From positions 186,001 through 250,000 of the forward strand of contig JAIUNU010000002.1 of assembly GCA_020161365.1 (NCBI GenBank): a DNA stretch of 64,000 bases, read 5' to 3'. Each line of letters starts with the position of its first letter. Positions within the stretch are counted from its first letter, which is position 1. Under the pieces are notes generated by a model that saw only the letters and a program-made list of their open reading frames with translations, did no database searches and was not told the origin of the DNA. The DNA comes from Pseudomonadota bacterium. GTDB lineage: Bacteria > Pseudomonadota > Alphaproteobacteria > Caulobacterales > Caulobacteraceae. Shown here piece by piece: positions 33,677 through 41,975 of the stretch. Made by a program: the position numbers and the translations under genes.

Positions 33677-34924
33677 CTAAAGCGTCCGCAGCCGCGGCCG
33701 CCGCACCTCGCCGAGCATCAACTCACTGACAGCCCAGACCAGGGCGTCCGCCCGGTCGGGGCTGTGTTCCAGGTCGCCGGAGCCGAGGGCCATCAGTTCC
33801 TCCTCCAGCGCCGCGAAGGCGCCGCAGTGCAGGACGCGGCCCTGTTCGTACAAGGCCGCCACCGGTTCGGCCCGCGCGCGCTTGCCCACCGAGGCCCGCA
33901 CCAGTTTCACCCGGCACGGCGGGTCGGCCTGGGCCAGGACCGAGCGGACCATGTCGCCGCCCTGGTTGGCCTCGGCCACGAGGGCGTCGGCGGTCCAGGC
34001 GCGAGCGGCGCCCACGGCCCGGCCCGCCCAGCCGGCGGGAGAAAGGCCCCGCGCGGTCTCGTCGGCCAGGACGAAGGCGCGGTCGTCGCGGCGGCCGACC
34101 ACCACGATGCCGCAGGCGTCGCCCGTGGCGGTGGCGGGCGGGTCGACGGCCACGACCACGCGGTCGAAGCGCGCGGGTCGGGCGGCCCGGCATCTCGCCA
34201 AGTCCTCGGCGCGAAAGAGGCCGCCATCGGTCTCGACCACGACGCCGTCCAGCTCCTGCGCCGCCAGCCGCGTGCCGCCATAGAGGCTGTCGAGCGTCCG
34301 CAGGAAGGTGGGCGCCAGGTTGCCGGCGTTGGCGTGGGTTCCGGCGCGGGTCACGGCCACGCCCGGCTCGGCCATCAGGGTCTTGAGCGCGCGATGCGGC
34401 TTGGGCGTGGTGGTCACGGCCAGGCGCGGATCCTCGCCCAGCCGCAGGCCAAAGCGCAGCATGGCCAGAGTGTCGCCGGGCTTGGGCCAGGCGCAGAACT
34501 CGTCGGCCCAGGCGGCATGGAACTGCGGACCGCGCAGGGACTCCGGGTCCTCGGCCGAAAAAGCGTAGGCGACCGCGCCGTTGGGCCAGACCAAGCGCCG
34601 GCGCGAAGCCTCCCAGTGGGGGCGAAAGACCGGTCCACCCATGGCCTTGAGGCCCGACGGCCCCTCGATCATCACCTCGCGAACGTCATGCAATGTAGGT
34701 CCGACCAGGGCGAGATTGGGATAGGCAAGCGCGTTCCAGGTGATCCATTTCGCGCCGGCAAAGGTCTTGCCCGCGCCGCGCCCGCCCAGCATCAGCCAGG
34801 TCGACCAAGGATCGCGATGCGGGGCCACCTGATGATCCTGCGCATCGGCGAGGGCCGCGCTAAGCAGGCGCTGCCGGTCCTCCTTCTCCAGAGGCGCCGT
34901 CGCCATCGCCAGCGCGCTGATCAT
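33677..34924 (-). CDS. GTA large terminase (gp2)
   Basis: About 415 residues. ATPase: Walker A LGGRGAGKTFAGAKW, adenine/Walker region ALVGPTLHDVREVMIEG, Walker B-like HAAWADEFCAW, coupling motif LAVTTTPKPHRAL. Nuclease: VVVAVDPPATATGDACGIVVVG, VAEANQGGDMV and HSPDRADALVWAVSEL (acidic metal ligands). Packages headfuls of host DNA in GTAs. The start is uncertain: ATG 34924 gives an N-terminus of normal family length and overlaps the upstream gene by 65 nt. ATG 35017 (GAGG 9 nt upstream) is the alternative, but its extra 31 residues look like an off-frame shadow. Confidence 0.94.
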   Translation of the reverse strand: MISALAMATAPLEKEDRQRLLSAALADAQDHQVAPHRDPWSTWLMLGGRGAGKTFAGAKWITWNALAYPNLALVGPTLHDVREVMIEGPSGLKAMGGPVFRPHWEASRRRLVWPNGAVAYAFSAEDPESLRGPQFHAAWADEFCAWPKPGDTLAMLRFGLRLGEDPRLAVTTTPKPHRALKTLMAEPGVAVTRAGTHANAGNLAPTFLRTLDSLYGGTRLAAQELDGVVVETDGGLFRAEDLARCRAARPARFDRVVVAVDPPATATGDACGIVVVGRRDDRAFVLADETARGLSPAGWAGRAVGAARAWTADALVAEANQGGDMVRSVLAQADPPCRVKLVRASVGKRARAEPVAALYEQGRVLHCGAFAALEEELMALGSGDLEHSPDRADALVWAVSELMLGEVRRPRLRTL

Positions 34925-35267
34925 CTCGCTCTTTACGCTCGAGGAGCTCAGCAAAGCGAGTGAAGCGGGCGACAAGAGCGGCTTGAAGCTCTTCGGGATC
35001 GTCCGGAATGCCGTCATGCATGGAAGCCTCGTCGTCATCGGCCGCCTCGTCGGCGGCGGGTTTGGCCTTGGGCTCGGGAACCATCGTGGCCACGGCCTTG
35101 CCCGATCGCGCGAAGACGCCGCAGGCGCGGGCGTCCTTCTCGATCTGCGCGCGTTCGGCGGGGTCGGTGGAGATTTCGAAGGCGGCGATGAGCGTGTCCA
35201 TCTTCGCCTGGAGGCGGGTCTGCAGCGTCGCGCTCCAGTCCCGGACCTCGTCGCTTCTTCCGGCCAT
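34860..35267 (-). CDS. Hypothetical first gene of the GTA cluster (gp1 position)
   Basis: 135 residues, MAGRSDEVRDWSATLQTRLQAKMDTLIAAFEISTDPAERAQIEKDARACGVFARSGKAVATMV, then an acidic segment (PAADEAADDDEASMHDGIPDDPEEL), an amphipathic helix (LQAALVARFTRFAELLERKERDD) and a Gly/Asp-rich tail. No domain recognised with confidence. Charged helical composition and codon pattern support coding, and it overlaps the terminase. The helical N-terminus could be DNA-binding (small-terminase-like or regulatory); this is a guess. No clear Shine-Dalgarno before ATG. Confidence 0.78.
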   Translation of the reverse strand: MAGRSDEVRDWSATLQTRLQAKMDTLIAAFEISTDPAERAQIEKDARACGVFARSGKAVATMVPEPKAKPAADEAADDDEASMHDGIPDDPEELQAALVARFTRFAELLERKERDDQRAGDGDGASGEGGPAAPA

Positions 35268-35317
35268 GACACAAAGATACGGCGCCAGCGGGCGCGGATG
35301 ATTGGCGGGCGCTTAAA

Positions 35318-35331
35318 AGTGACAAGTCACT
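35318..35331. promoter_or_regulatory. Palindrome upstream of the GTA operon
   Basis: AGTGACAAGTCACT: two perfect 6-bp half-sites (AGTGAC/GTCACT) around AA, in the 262-bp gap between the GTA operon (start 35267) and the dehydrogenase gene (35530). It lies 51 bp upstream of the first GTA gene in a locally AT-rich stretch (TTAAAAG next to it), where the GTA promoter should be. The regulator is unknown. Confidence 0.55.
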
Positions 35332-35480
35332 GATTTCGCGCGCATTCGGCTGGCTTATTCAGAGCATTCGCGAGCGCCAATCCCCGTGCGGGGCCGCCGA
35401 CGGCGTCGGCGCGCCGCAAAAACCCGCCCTGCGGGGGCGATCGATTGGCTATCCTGGCGTCCACGCGCATGGACATGTCA

Positions 35481-35494
35481 TGTTAGCGCTCCCA
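35481..35494. promoter_or_regulatory. LacI-type operator-like site before the semialdehyde dehydrogenase
   Basis: TGTTAGCGCTCCCA has an 8-bp perfect centre (TTAGCGCT partly; AGCGCT fully symmetric) and shares TAGCGCT with GGTAGCGCTACC at 51336-51347. It lies 36 bp upstream of the dehydrogenase ATG, a position suited to repression. LacI-family regulators such as the Caulobacter xylose repressor recognise palindromes of this kind; the match to that specific site is from memory. Confidence 0.6.
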
Positions 35495-35529
35495 TATAGC
35501 AACTCCACATCACGAACAGCGGAACGACC

Positions 35530-37116
35530 ATGGCGCATCTGACGGGCGAGCTTCTGATCGGCGGCGAGCGCCGCTTCGGGACCCACGGCGAGATCAAGGG
35601 CGTGAACCCCGCGACGGGCGAGACGCTGGAGCCGGCCTTCGGCGGCGCGACCAAGCCCGATGTCGAGGCCGCCTGCGCCCTGGCCGCCGAGGCGTTCGGT
35701 CCCTACCGGTCCCTGCCCTACGAGACCCGCGCCCAGTTCCTGGAGTCGATCGCCGAGCACATCGAAGCCATCGGTGATGAGTTGATCGTCCGCACCATGG
35801 CCGAGACCGGCCTGCCGCGTCCGCGCCTGGAGGGCGAGCGGGGCCGCACCGTCGGCCAGTTGCGCCTGTTCGCCGGCGTGCTGCGCGACGGCGGCTTCCT
35901 GGAGGCCCGCATCGATCCCGCCCTGCCCGAGCGCAAGCCGCTGCCCCGCCCGGACCTGCGCCTGCGCAATGTGCCGCTGGGTCCGGTGGCGGTGTTCGGG
36001 GCCAGCAACTTTCCGCTGGCCTTCTCGGTGGCCGGCGGCGACACGGCCTCGGCCCTGGCGGCCGGTTGCCCGGTGATCGTCAAGGCCCACCCGGCCCATC
36101 CCGGCGCCTCGGAGCTGGTCGGCCGCGCCATCCAGGCCGCCGTCGCCGCCTGCGGCCTGCACCCGGGCGTGTTCTCGATGATCCACGACAGCGGCTATGA
36201 GGTCAGCCAGGCCCTGGTCGCCGATCCGCGGGTCAAGGCCGCCGGCTTTACCGGATCGCGCCGCGGCGGTTTGGCCCTGCTGGCCATCGCCCAGGGACGC
36301 CCCGAGCCGATCCCGTTCTACGCCGAGATGAGCAGCATCAATCCGGTGATCCTGCTGCCGGGCGCGCTCAAGGCCCGGGCCGAAAAGATCGCGCCGGACT
36401 TCGTGGCCGCCTTGACCCTGGGCGCCGGCCAGTTCTGCACCAATCCCGGCCTGATCCTGGCCATCGACGGTCCGGAACTGGACGCCTTCGTCGAAGCCGC
36501 CGGAAAGGCCGTCGAGGCCGCGCCGGCCTCGGTGATGCTGACCCCCGGCATCTGCCAGGCCTTCGCCCACGGCGTGGCAGCCCTGTCGGACGCGGCGGAG
36601 GTGACCACCGTGGCGCGCGGCCAGACCGGCCCCGAGCACAGCCACACCGGCCAGGCGGCGCTGTTCAGCGTCAAGGCCGCCGACTTCCTGGCCAATCCGC
36701 ACCTGCACGAGGAAGTGTTCGGCGCGGCGTCGCTGGTGGTGCGCTGCGCCGATCAGGCCGAGCTCGAAGCGGTCATCGCCGCGCTGGAAGGCCAGCTGAC
36801 CATCGCTCTGCACCTGGAAGAGGCCGACCACGCCCTGGCCGGCGCCCTGCTGCCCGCGCTGGAGCTGAAGGCCGGCCGTATCCTGGTCAACGGTTTCGGC
36901 ACCGGCGTCGAGGTTGCCCACGCGATGGTCCACGGCGGCCCGTTCCCCTCGACCAGCGACGGCCGCACGACCTCGGTCGGCAGCCTGGCCATCGCGCGGT
37001 TCCTGCGTCCGGTCAGCTACCAGAATTTGCCGGAAGCGCTGCTGCCGGCGGAGTTGAAGACCGAGAACCCGCTGGGCCTGACGCGTCGGGTCGATGGGGT
37101 GGTGAAGGTGGGGTGA
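35530..37116 (+). CDS. 2,5-dioxovalerate (alpha-ketoglutarate semialdehyde) dehydrogenase, ALDH superfamily
   Basis: 528 residues. Catalytic Cys303 ([10 protein letters not shown]), general base Glu266 ([11 protein letters not shown]), and NAD(P)-pocket residues in [15 protein letters not shown] and Lys185 ([11 protein letters not shown]). [27 protein letters not shown] and [29 protein letters not shown] are typical of the KGSADH branch. That branch oxidises 2,5-dioxopentanoate to 2-oxoglutarate at the end of non-phosphorylative pentose and uronate pathways. Cytoplasmic. The upstream LacI-type site fits induction by pentose, and the enzyme could finish catabolism of the xylose released by the GH43/GH10 locus. 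Confidence 0.93.
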   Translation: MAHLTGELLIGGERRFGTHGEIKGVNPATGETLEPAFGGATKPDVEAACALAAEAFGPYRSLPYETRAQFLESIAEHIEAIGDELIVRTMAETGLPRPRLEGERGRTVGQLRLFAGVLRDGGFLEARIDPALPERKPLPRPDLRLRNVPLGPVAVFGASNFPLAFSVAGGDTASALAAGCPVIVKAHPAHPGASELVGRAIQAAVAACGLHPGVFSMIHDSGYEVSQALVADPRVKAAGFTGSRRGGLALLAIAQGRPEPIPFYAEMSSINPVILLPGALKARAEKIAPDFVAALTLGAGQFCTNPGLILAIDGPELDAFVEAAGKAVEAAPASVMLTPGICQAFAHGVAALSDAAEVTTVARGQTGPEHSHTGQAALFSVKAADFLANPHLHEEVFGAASLVVRCADQAELEAVIAALEGQLTIALHLEEADHALAGALLPALELKAGRILVNGFGTGVEVAHAMVHGGPFPSTSDGRTTSVGSLAIARFLRPVSYQNLPEALLPAELKTENPLGLTRRVDGVVKVG

Positions 37117-37126
37117 GGACGAGTTC

Positions 37127-37257
37127 GCGCCCCCTCCGTCTCGTCGCGTATCCGCGCCGATCCACCTCCCCCGTTACACGGGGGAGGATGAAATCCCTCC
37201 TCCCTCGCGAAGCGGGGGAGGTGGCGCGCGGCGCAGCCGCGTGACGGAGGGGGCGCT
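37127..37257. repeat. Type A GC-rich repeat after the dehydrogenase gene
   Basis: GCGCCCCCTCCGTC at the left is mirrored by GACGGAGGGGGCGC at the right; inside are two CTCCCCC/GGGGGAGG hairpins and GGCGCAGCCGCG. Lies between convergent genes (dehydrogenase and cytochrome c), 10 bp after one stop and 11 bp before the other. Confidence 0.87.
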
Positions 37258-37268
37258 CTTTGCCCCCC

Positions 37269-37676
37269 TCAGTGCCCCCCCGCCGCCGGCGGCTTGGCCA
37301 GCTTGGCCACATCCGCTTCCGTCACCGGTTTGGCGTAGCTGTTGCCGAAGTGGGTGCGGACATAGGTCACCGCCTCGGCCATCTGGGCGTTGCTGAGCAT
37401 GCCGGCGAAGCCGGGCATCGCGCCCTGTCCCCGGGCGACGACCATGATCGGATAGGCCGCGCCCGCCAGTTTCGGGTTCGAGGCCAGGGCGGGGATGGTC
37501 CCTGCGCCCACCGCGCCCTTGGCGTCGGCCATGTGGCAGGCCTGGCAGACCGCGCCATAGACCTGCTCGCCGGTGACGGGCTTTTCGACCCTCACCACGC
37601 CGCCGCTGGTGTCCTGGGCGAAGGTGGCGGCCGGCAAGGCCATCAGGGCGCCGGCCACAAGAAGAAGCATCCGCAT
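37269..37676 (-). CDS. Periplasmic class I cytochrome c
   Basis: 135 residues. Signal peptide (1-about 20, ending ATFAQ), haem motif CQACH (C44, C47, H48), a distal Met probably in GAMPGFAGML, and a C-terminal helix AEAVTYVRTHFGNSY. It follows the flavin amine oxidase gene by 14 nt on the same strand, so it is the likely electron acceptor of that enzyme, feeding electrons to the respiratory chain in place of O2. Its maturation depends on the Ccm proteins encoded at 10996-15018. Confidence 0.93.
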   Translation of the reverse strand: MRMLLLVAGALMALPAATFAQDTSGGVVRVEKPVTGEQVYGAVCQACHMADAKGAVGAGTIPALASNPKLAGAAYPIMVVARGQGAMPGFAGMLSNAQMAEAVTYVRTHFGNSYAKPVTEADVAKLAKPPAAGGH

Positions 37677-37690
37677 GTCAGGGCTCCCGA

Positions 37691-39286
37691 TCAGGCGCTC
37701 AGGGCGCGTTTGTGCAGGCGGCTGATGGCGTCGATGGACGACAGCAGCGCCCCCTCCATCCAGCAGCCGACATAAGAGGCGTGCTCGCCGGCCAGCACGA
37801 TCCGGCGGTCCATGGCCACCAGGGTCTGGTAGTGCTCCTTGCGCGTCTCCTCGTTCCAGCGCGCGCAGCAGCCGAGGCTCCAGGGCACGCGGCTCCAGGC
37901 CACCGAGGCGCCGGTGCGGAACTCCTTGCGGTAGCTGCCGGGGTGGATCACCGAGCCCTGCGCCAGGGCCGCCTCGATCCGCTGCTCAGGCGTCATGCCG
38001 GCCAGGCGGAAGGCGCCAAGATCCCGGGCGAAGGCGCCCAGCAGCACCGCCGGACCGTCCTGGAACATGTTGTTGTTGGGATAGGAGATCAGGCTGATCT
38101 CCTGGTCGGTGAAGCTGTGGCCGCCGTAGATGAAGTCGTCCTCCTCCCAGAAGCGGCGCTTCATCTCCAGGCCGATCTTGACCTGGCCCGAATAGGGCAC
38201 GGCCTTGATGGCGGCCATCATTTCGTCGGTCACGGCCAGGTCCATCTGGCCCAGGATGCCCAGCGGAATCGTACAGACGCACCAGTCGCCCTTGGCCTCG
38301 ACGACCTTGCCGGTGACGGTGTCGGCGTAGGTGACGACCACGCCCTTGTCGTCCTGGGCGATCTTGCTGACCTTGGCGTTGTAGGTGATCAGGCCCTCGA
38401 CCTGCTTGGCGAAGGCCTTGCCGATCATGTCCATGCCGCCCACCGGCTGGAACATGGTGGTCTGCATCTCGTGTCCCATGAAGAAGGCCATCGAGGTCCA
38501 GACCTGCGGGTCCAGGACGTCATGCAGGCTGTAGAGATCGTCCGACGGGATCGGCGCGCCGTCCACCCCGCCGCCGCCCGGCCGCTTGAAGCCTCGGTGC
38601 GACGAGGCCCGCAGCGAGGCCGAGTAGCGGTAGTCCTTGTCCAGCATGCCCCAGCCCTTCAGGGCCTCCAGCAGGCGGTCGCGGTCCTCCTGGGTGACCG
38701 CGTCGTCCAGCGCCTTGGCGTTGACAGACTTGGCAAGCAGCTCGGCGATGTTGCCCTCGAAGTCGGCGGCCGCGGCGTTGAACCGCACCGGCTTGCCGCC
38801 GAAGGCCTGGGACGAGTGGACCCAGCCCGAGTGGTTGAACTGGATGAACGGCTCCAGGGCCACACCGAACTGCTTGCAGTAGTGCAGCAGGGTCCGGTGG
38901 TGGTGGGGAATGCGCCAGGGGCCGGGGTTGAAGTAGTTGCCGGCCGCATAGCCGACCTTCTGGGTCGCGCCGCCCAGCTCGGTGTAGCTGTCGCCGCCCC
39001 GCAGCGACCAGTTGCGGCCGCCGGGACGGTTCTGGAACTCCAGGATCTGGACCTTGTAGCCCGCCTTGCGCAGCTCGAACGCCGCCAGCATGCCCGCCAG
39101 GCCCGCGCCCAGCACGATGACGCTGGCCCCCGGCCGCGCGCCTTGCAGGTTGGGCGGACCGTGGAACTGGGTCTCGGCCGCGTGGCCTAGGGACGTCATC
39201 GCCTGATACAGCGCGGCCGTGCCGCCGACCTTGGCGATGGCCGAAAGAAGCTGCCGCCGCGTTGGCGTTCCAGCGCCCGATTGCAT
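37691..39286 (-). CDS. FAD-dependent amine oxidase (L-amino-acid/monoamine oxidase family), Tat-exported
   Basis: 531 residues. A Tat-type signal (TRRQLLSAIAKVGGTAALYQAM) is followed by the dinucleotide motif VIVLGAGLAGMLAAFELRKAGYKVQILEFQNRPGGRNWS. The C-terminal FAD motif reads RRIVLAGEHASYVGCWMEGALLSSIDAI. The middle has the substrate domain of flavin amine oxidases. Start ATG 39286 follows a GGGGGTAGAG region; an 18-residue upstream extension would mask the Tat signal. It likely oxidises an amine or amino acid in the periplasm and passes electrons to the cytochrome c encoded next. Substrate unknown. Confidence 0.92.
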   Translation of the reverse strand: MQSGAGTPTRRQLLSAIAKVGGTAALYQAMTSLGHAAETQFHGPPNLQGARPGASVIVLGAGLAGMLAAFELRKAGYKVQILEFQNRPGGRNWSLRGGDSYTELGGATQKVGYAAGNYFNPGPWRIPHHHRTLLHYCKQFGVALEPFIQFNHSGWVHSSQAFGGKPVRFNAAAADFEGNIAELLAKSVNAKALDDAVTQEDRDRLLEALKGWGMLDKDYRYSASLRASSHRGFKRPGGGGVDGAPIPSDDLYSLHDVLDPQVWTSMAFFMGHEMQTTMFQPVGGMDMIGKAFAKQVEGLITYNAKVSKIAQDDKGVVVTYADTVTGKVVEAKGDWCVCTIPLGILGQMDLAVTDEMMAAIKAVPYSGQVKIGLEMKRRFWEEDDFIYGGHSFTDQEISLISYPNNNMFQDGPAVLLGAFARDLGAFRLAGMTPEQRIEAALAQGSVIHPGSYRKEFRTGASVAWSRVPWSLGCCARWNEETRKEHYQTLVAMDRRIVLAGEHASYVGCWMEGALLSSIDAISRLHKRALSA

Positions 39287-39396
39287 GAACTCTACCCCCG
39301 TCGAACCGCCGACTGGGGCGGTGTGGAGGCAGCAGCGCACGGGAGGTCGGGCCTGGGCGAGTCCCGGCGCCGCAACGCAGCGACGCTTGGTGGTCA

Positions 39397-39416
39397 GGCG
39401 CCGAATTATCGGCGCC
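39397..39416 (-). terminator. Stem-loop after the CHASE4-like kinase gene
   Basis: GGCGCCGA-ATTA-TCGGCGCC: perfect 8-bp stem with a 4-nt loop, 36 nt past the kinase stop and about 110 nt upstream of the amine oxidase start. No U-run follows; likely a terminator aid, or a palindromic site for the oxidase promoter. Confidence 0.5.
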
Positions 39417-39451
39417 CCGAGCGTCCGGTTGCGTGCGAAGCAGGCGCCGGC

Positions 39452-41125
39452 CTAGCGCACCACGCGCAGGGCCGGCTTGTCGCCGGTGGCCTGAATCAGC
39501 GGAACGGTGAAGTGGAAGCTCGAACCCTCGCCCGGCGTCGACCGCACGCCGACCGTGCCGCCCATCAGTTCGACCAGCTCGCGGCAGATCGCCAGGCCGA
39601 GCCCCGCCCCGTCATGCACACGGGTCATCGAGGTGTCGACCTGCGAGAAAGTCTTGAAGAGATCGTCCAGATGCTCGGGCGCGATGCCCAGGCCCGTGTC
39701 CTCGACCTCGAAGCGCAGACCGCTCTTGCCCTCCCGGCGCACCCGTACCGTGACCGAGCCTTCGTCGGTGAACTTCACGCCATTGGCCACCAGATTGCCC
39801 AGCACCTGCCGAAGCCGCACCGGGTCGCCCGTCCAGCGGCCGCGCAGCTCGCTGTCGATGTCGGTGATCAGCGCCAGCCCCTTGGCGGCGGCGGCGCCCG
39901 AAAAGGCCGCGCAGGAGGCCTCCACCAGGCCCGCCAGGTCGAACACCTCGGCGCGCAAACGCACCCCGCCATGCTCCAACCGGGCGATGTCCAGAATGTC
40001 GTTCAGCAGCGCCAGCAGCGCCCTGCCGGACTCCTCGAGGATCCGCAGGCGCTTGGCCTGGGGCTCGGACAGGGTGTCGGCCGCCATCACCTGGGCCATG
40101 CCCAACACCCCGTTCAGCGGCGTGCGGACCTCATGACTCATATTGGCCAGGAAGCGGGTCTTGGCCGCGTCGGCGGACTCTGCGGCTTCCTTGGCGGCGA
40201 CCAGGGCCAGACGGCTGGCCTCCATGCTGGCCAGGGCCTCAGCCACGCGCTGCATCAACACCGCCCCGGCGATGGCCAGCACCAGGAAGCCGATCACGAT
40301 CCACGGCGCAACGCTGCGGATCAGGGAGAGGCCAGGGTTCTGAGGCGACCAGGCGAACGCGCCGATGGGCTTGCCATTCATGTCGGTCAGCACCACGCGC
40401 GGGTCGTGCGCCGGCGCGCTCTCCAGCAGCGTCAGCCCCTTGAAGCCCATATCCGCTGCGAACTGGCGGACAAAGGTTTCATCCATTCGACGAGCGCTGA
40501 CCACCACGGCCTGTGGCCCGTTGTAGAGCGCGGCCACGCTGGCGCTTTCGGGCGTGATCGAGGCCAGGGCCAGCAGATAGACCGCACCGTCGACGCGCAT
40601 CAGACCCGTGCGGGTCACCTCGCCCGCCGTGCTCAGCCGTCCCGCCCGCCGGGCCGCCCGCGCCCTGTCGCCGATCTCCGCGGCGAACCGGGCCGTGGCG
40701 ACGGGGAACGCGCCCATGGCGTCAGGGGCGACGGGGCGCCCCTCTCGCGCCGCGTACACAACCTGCCCCGCGCGGACGACGAAGGTCAGGTCGTGGTCGA
40801 ACTGTTGATGGTAGTAGGAGGCGAAATTGGTGTCGGCCCACGTCTTGTCGACCTGCGCGCCTACAGCCTCATAGGCGGCGTCCCAGACGGTGGCGGACGT
40901 CACCTCGCGCTCCATGCGGTCCAGGGTGCGAGACAGGCTGCGGGCAGCCAGGGCGATGTCGTCGGCGGTGTCAGTGCGGTCGACCTGGTGGGCGGCCTGC
41001 AGCATCAGGGCCAGGGCGCCGAGAACCGACACCAGCACCAGCACGGCGGCGGCGCCGACGATCCCGAAGATCAGTCGCGTCGGCCGTGCGTCCAGCAGCA
41101 TCGCTGATAAGGTTTCCCGCCCCAT
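39452..41125 (-). CDS. Orphan sensor histidine kinase with CHASE4-like periplasmic domain
   Basis: 557 residues. TM1 is at about 18-43. The extracytoplasmic domain (about 45-270) contains DRMEREVTSATVWDAAYEAV and WADTNFASYYHQQFDHDLTFVVRAGQVVYAAREG, the CHASE4 pattern. TM2 is at about 273-291. H-box KTRFLANMSHEVRTPLNGVLGMAQ has His331; N box LGNLVANGVKFTDEG; G1 VEDTGLGI; F box LFKTFSQVDTSMTR; G2 GAGLGLAICRELVELMGG. No receiver domain is fused and no regulator gene is adjacent, so its partner is elsewhere. Start ATG 41125, or nine codons later (MLLDARP). Confidence 0.94.
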   Translation of the reverse strand: MGRETLSAMLLDARPTRLIFGIVGAAAVLVLVSVLGALALMLQAAHQVDRTDTADDIALAARSLSRTLDRMEREVTSATVWDAAYEAVGAQVDKTWADTNFASYYHQQFDHDLTFVVRAGQVVYAAREGRPVAPDAMGAFPVATARFAAEIGDRARAARRAGRLSTAGEVTRTGLMRVDGAVYLLALASITPESASVAALYNGPQAVVVSARRMDETFVRQFAADMGFKGLTLLESAPAHDPRVVLTDMNGKPIGAFAWSPQNPGLSLIRSVAPWIVIGFLVLAIAGAVLMQRVAEALASMEASRLALVAAKEAAESADAAKTRFLANMSHEVRTPLNGVLGMAQVMAADTLSEPQAKRLRILEESGRALLALLNDILDIARLEHGGVRLRAEVFDLAGLVEASCAAFSGAAAAKGLALITDIDSELRGRWTGDPVRLRQVLGNLVANGVKFTDEGSVTVRVRREGKSGLRFEVEDTGLGIAPEHLDDLFKTFSQVDTSMTRVHDGAGLGLAICRELVELMGGTVGVRSTPGEGSSFHFTVPLIQATGDKPALRVVR

Positions 41126-41247
41126 GACCCCACCCTGCGCGCGGACCGTAAACCAAGATACGCGACCTGAGGTCGCAGACCCAAGCTATCGCAGGGCGAG
41201 TAGCCGCCTTCCTCCCCGCAGCGCGCCCCGATCCGGGTATGGCGGCG

Positions 41248-41754
41248 TCAATCCACTGCCAGCATGCCCTCCAGCTTCAGGCGGAACACCAGGGTGCTGT
41301 CGGGCGGGATTTCGCCAAGATCGCGCGAGCCATAGGCCAGCTCGGGCGGAATGAAGAGCATCCACTCATCGCCGACCTTCATCTTCGGCAGGGCCTCCAG
41401 CCAGCCCTGGATCAGGCCGTCGGCGGGCATGATCGCCGCCTTGCCGCGCGCGAAGCTGGAGTCGAAGACCTGGCCATTCAGAAGCTTGCCCTCGTAGTTG
41501 ACCTTGATGATGTCGCCCAGCTTCGGCGAGGGACCATCCTTGGGCCCCGAGGCGATCACCTTGTACTGCAGGCCCGAGGGCAGGCTCACCACGCCCGGCG
41601 CCTTGGCGTTGTTGGCCAGGAAGGCCTTGCCGGCGGTCGCGGCGGCCGAGGGGCCCGCGTTCAGTTGCGGCGGAGCCGAGGGCGTGACCTGGGCGTGGGC
41701 GGCGCCGGCGGCGGCGAGAACGGCGGCGAGGGCCAGAGGAGCAATGAGGCGCAT
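41248..41754 (-). CDS. FKBP-type peptidyl-prolyl isomerase (periplasmic)
   Basis: 168 residues from ATG 41754. A signal peptide (1-about 21, GAAHAQ) is followed by a linker with FLANNAKAPGVVSLPSGLQYKVI, typical of the FKBP N-terminal region. The FKBP domain is VNYEGKLLNGQVFDSSFARGKAAIMPADGLIQGWLEALPKMKVGDEWMLFIPPELAYGSRDLGEIPPDSTLVFRLKLEGM, with all the usual pocket residues. Folding catalyst in the envelope. An in-frame extension of 32 residues upstream lacks a signal peptide and is rejected. Confidence 0.95.
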   Translation of the reverse strand: MRLIAPLALAAVLAAAGAAHAQVTPSAPPQLNAGPSAAATAGKAFLANNAKAPGVVSLPSGLQYKVIASGPKDGPSPKLGDIIKVNYEGKLLNGQVFDSSFARGKAAIMPADGLIQGWLEALPKMKVGDEWMLFIPPELAYGSRDLGEIPPDSTLVFRLKLEGMLAVD

Positions 41755-41833
41755 GGGTCTTTCGGGACTCGAAACGGGTGTCAGTGAGCGACACCGTAGC
41801 CATCCTTGACCCGAACTTCGCGGCGAAAATTTG

Positions 41834-41969
41834 CGCGCCCCCTCCGTCACGGCGCTGCGCGCCGCGCCACCTCCCCCGCAAGCGGGGCAGGAGGGCGGCC
41901 AAGTTCCTCCTCACCCGTGAAACGGGGGAGGTGGCGCGCGGCGAAGCCGCGTGACGGAGGGGGCGCGCT
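41834..41969. repeat. Type A GC-rich repeat between FKBP and LuxR-type regulator genes
   Basis: GCGCGCCCCCTCCGTCACG at the left is mirrored by CGTGACGGAGGGGGCGCGC at the right, with CTCCCCC/GGGGGAGG hairpins and a GGCGCTGCGCGCCGC / GCGCGGCGAAGCCGCG region inside. The whole unit can form a long cruciform. Confidence 0.87.
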
Positions 41970-41975
41970 CCACCC

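Noticed and set aside
20895..35267. Ordinary active prophage
   Set aside because: No integrase, repressor, replication or lysis genes; gene content and order match gene transfer agents.
41248..41850. Longer start of the FKBP gene
   Set aside because: The first 32 residues would bury the signal peptide that begins at MRLIAPL (41754).
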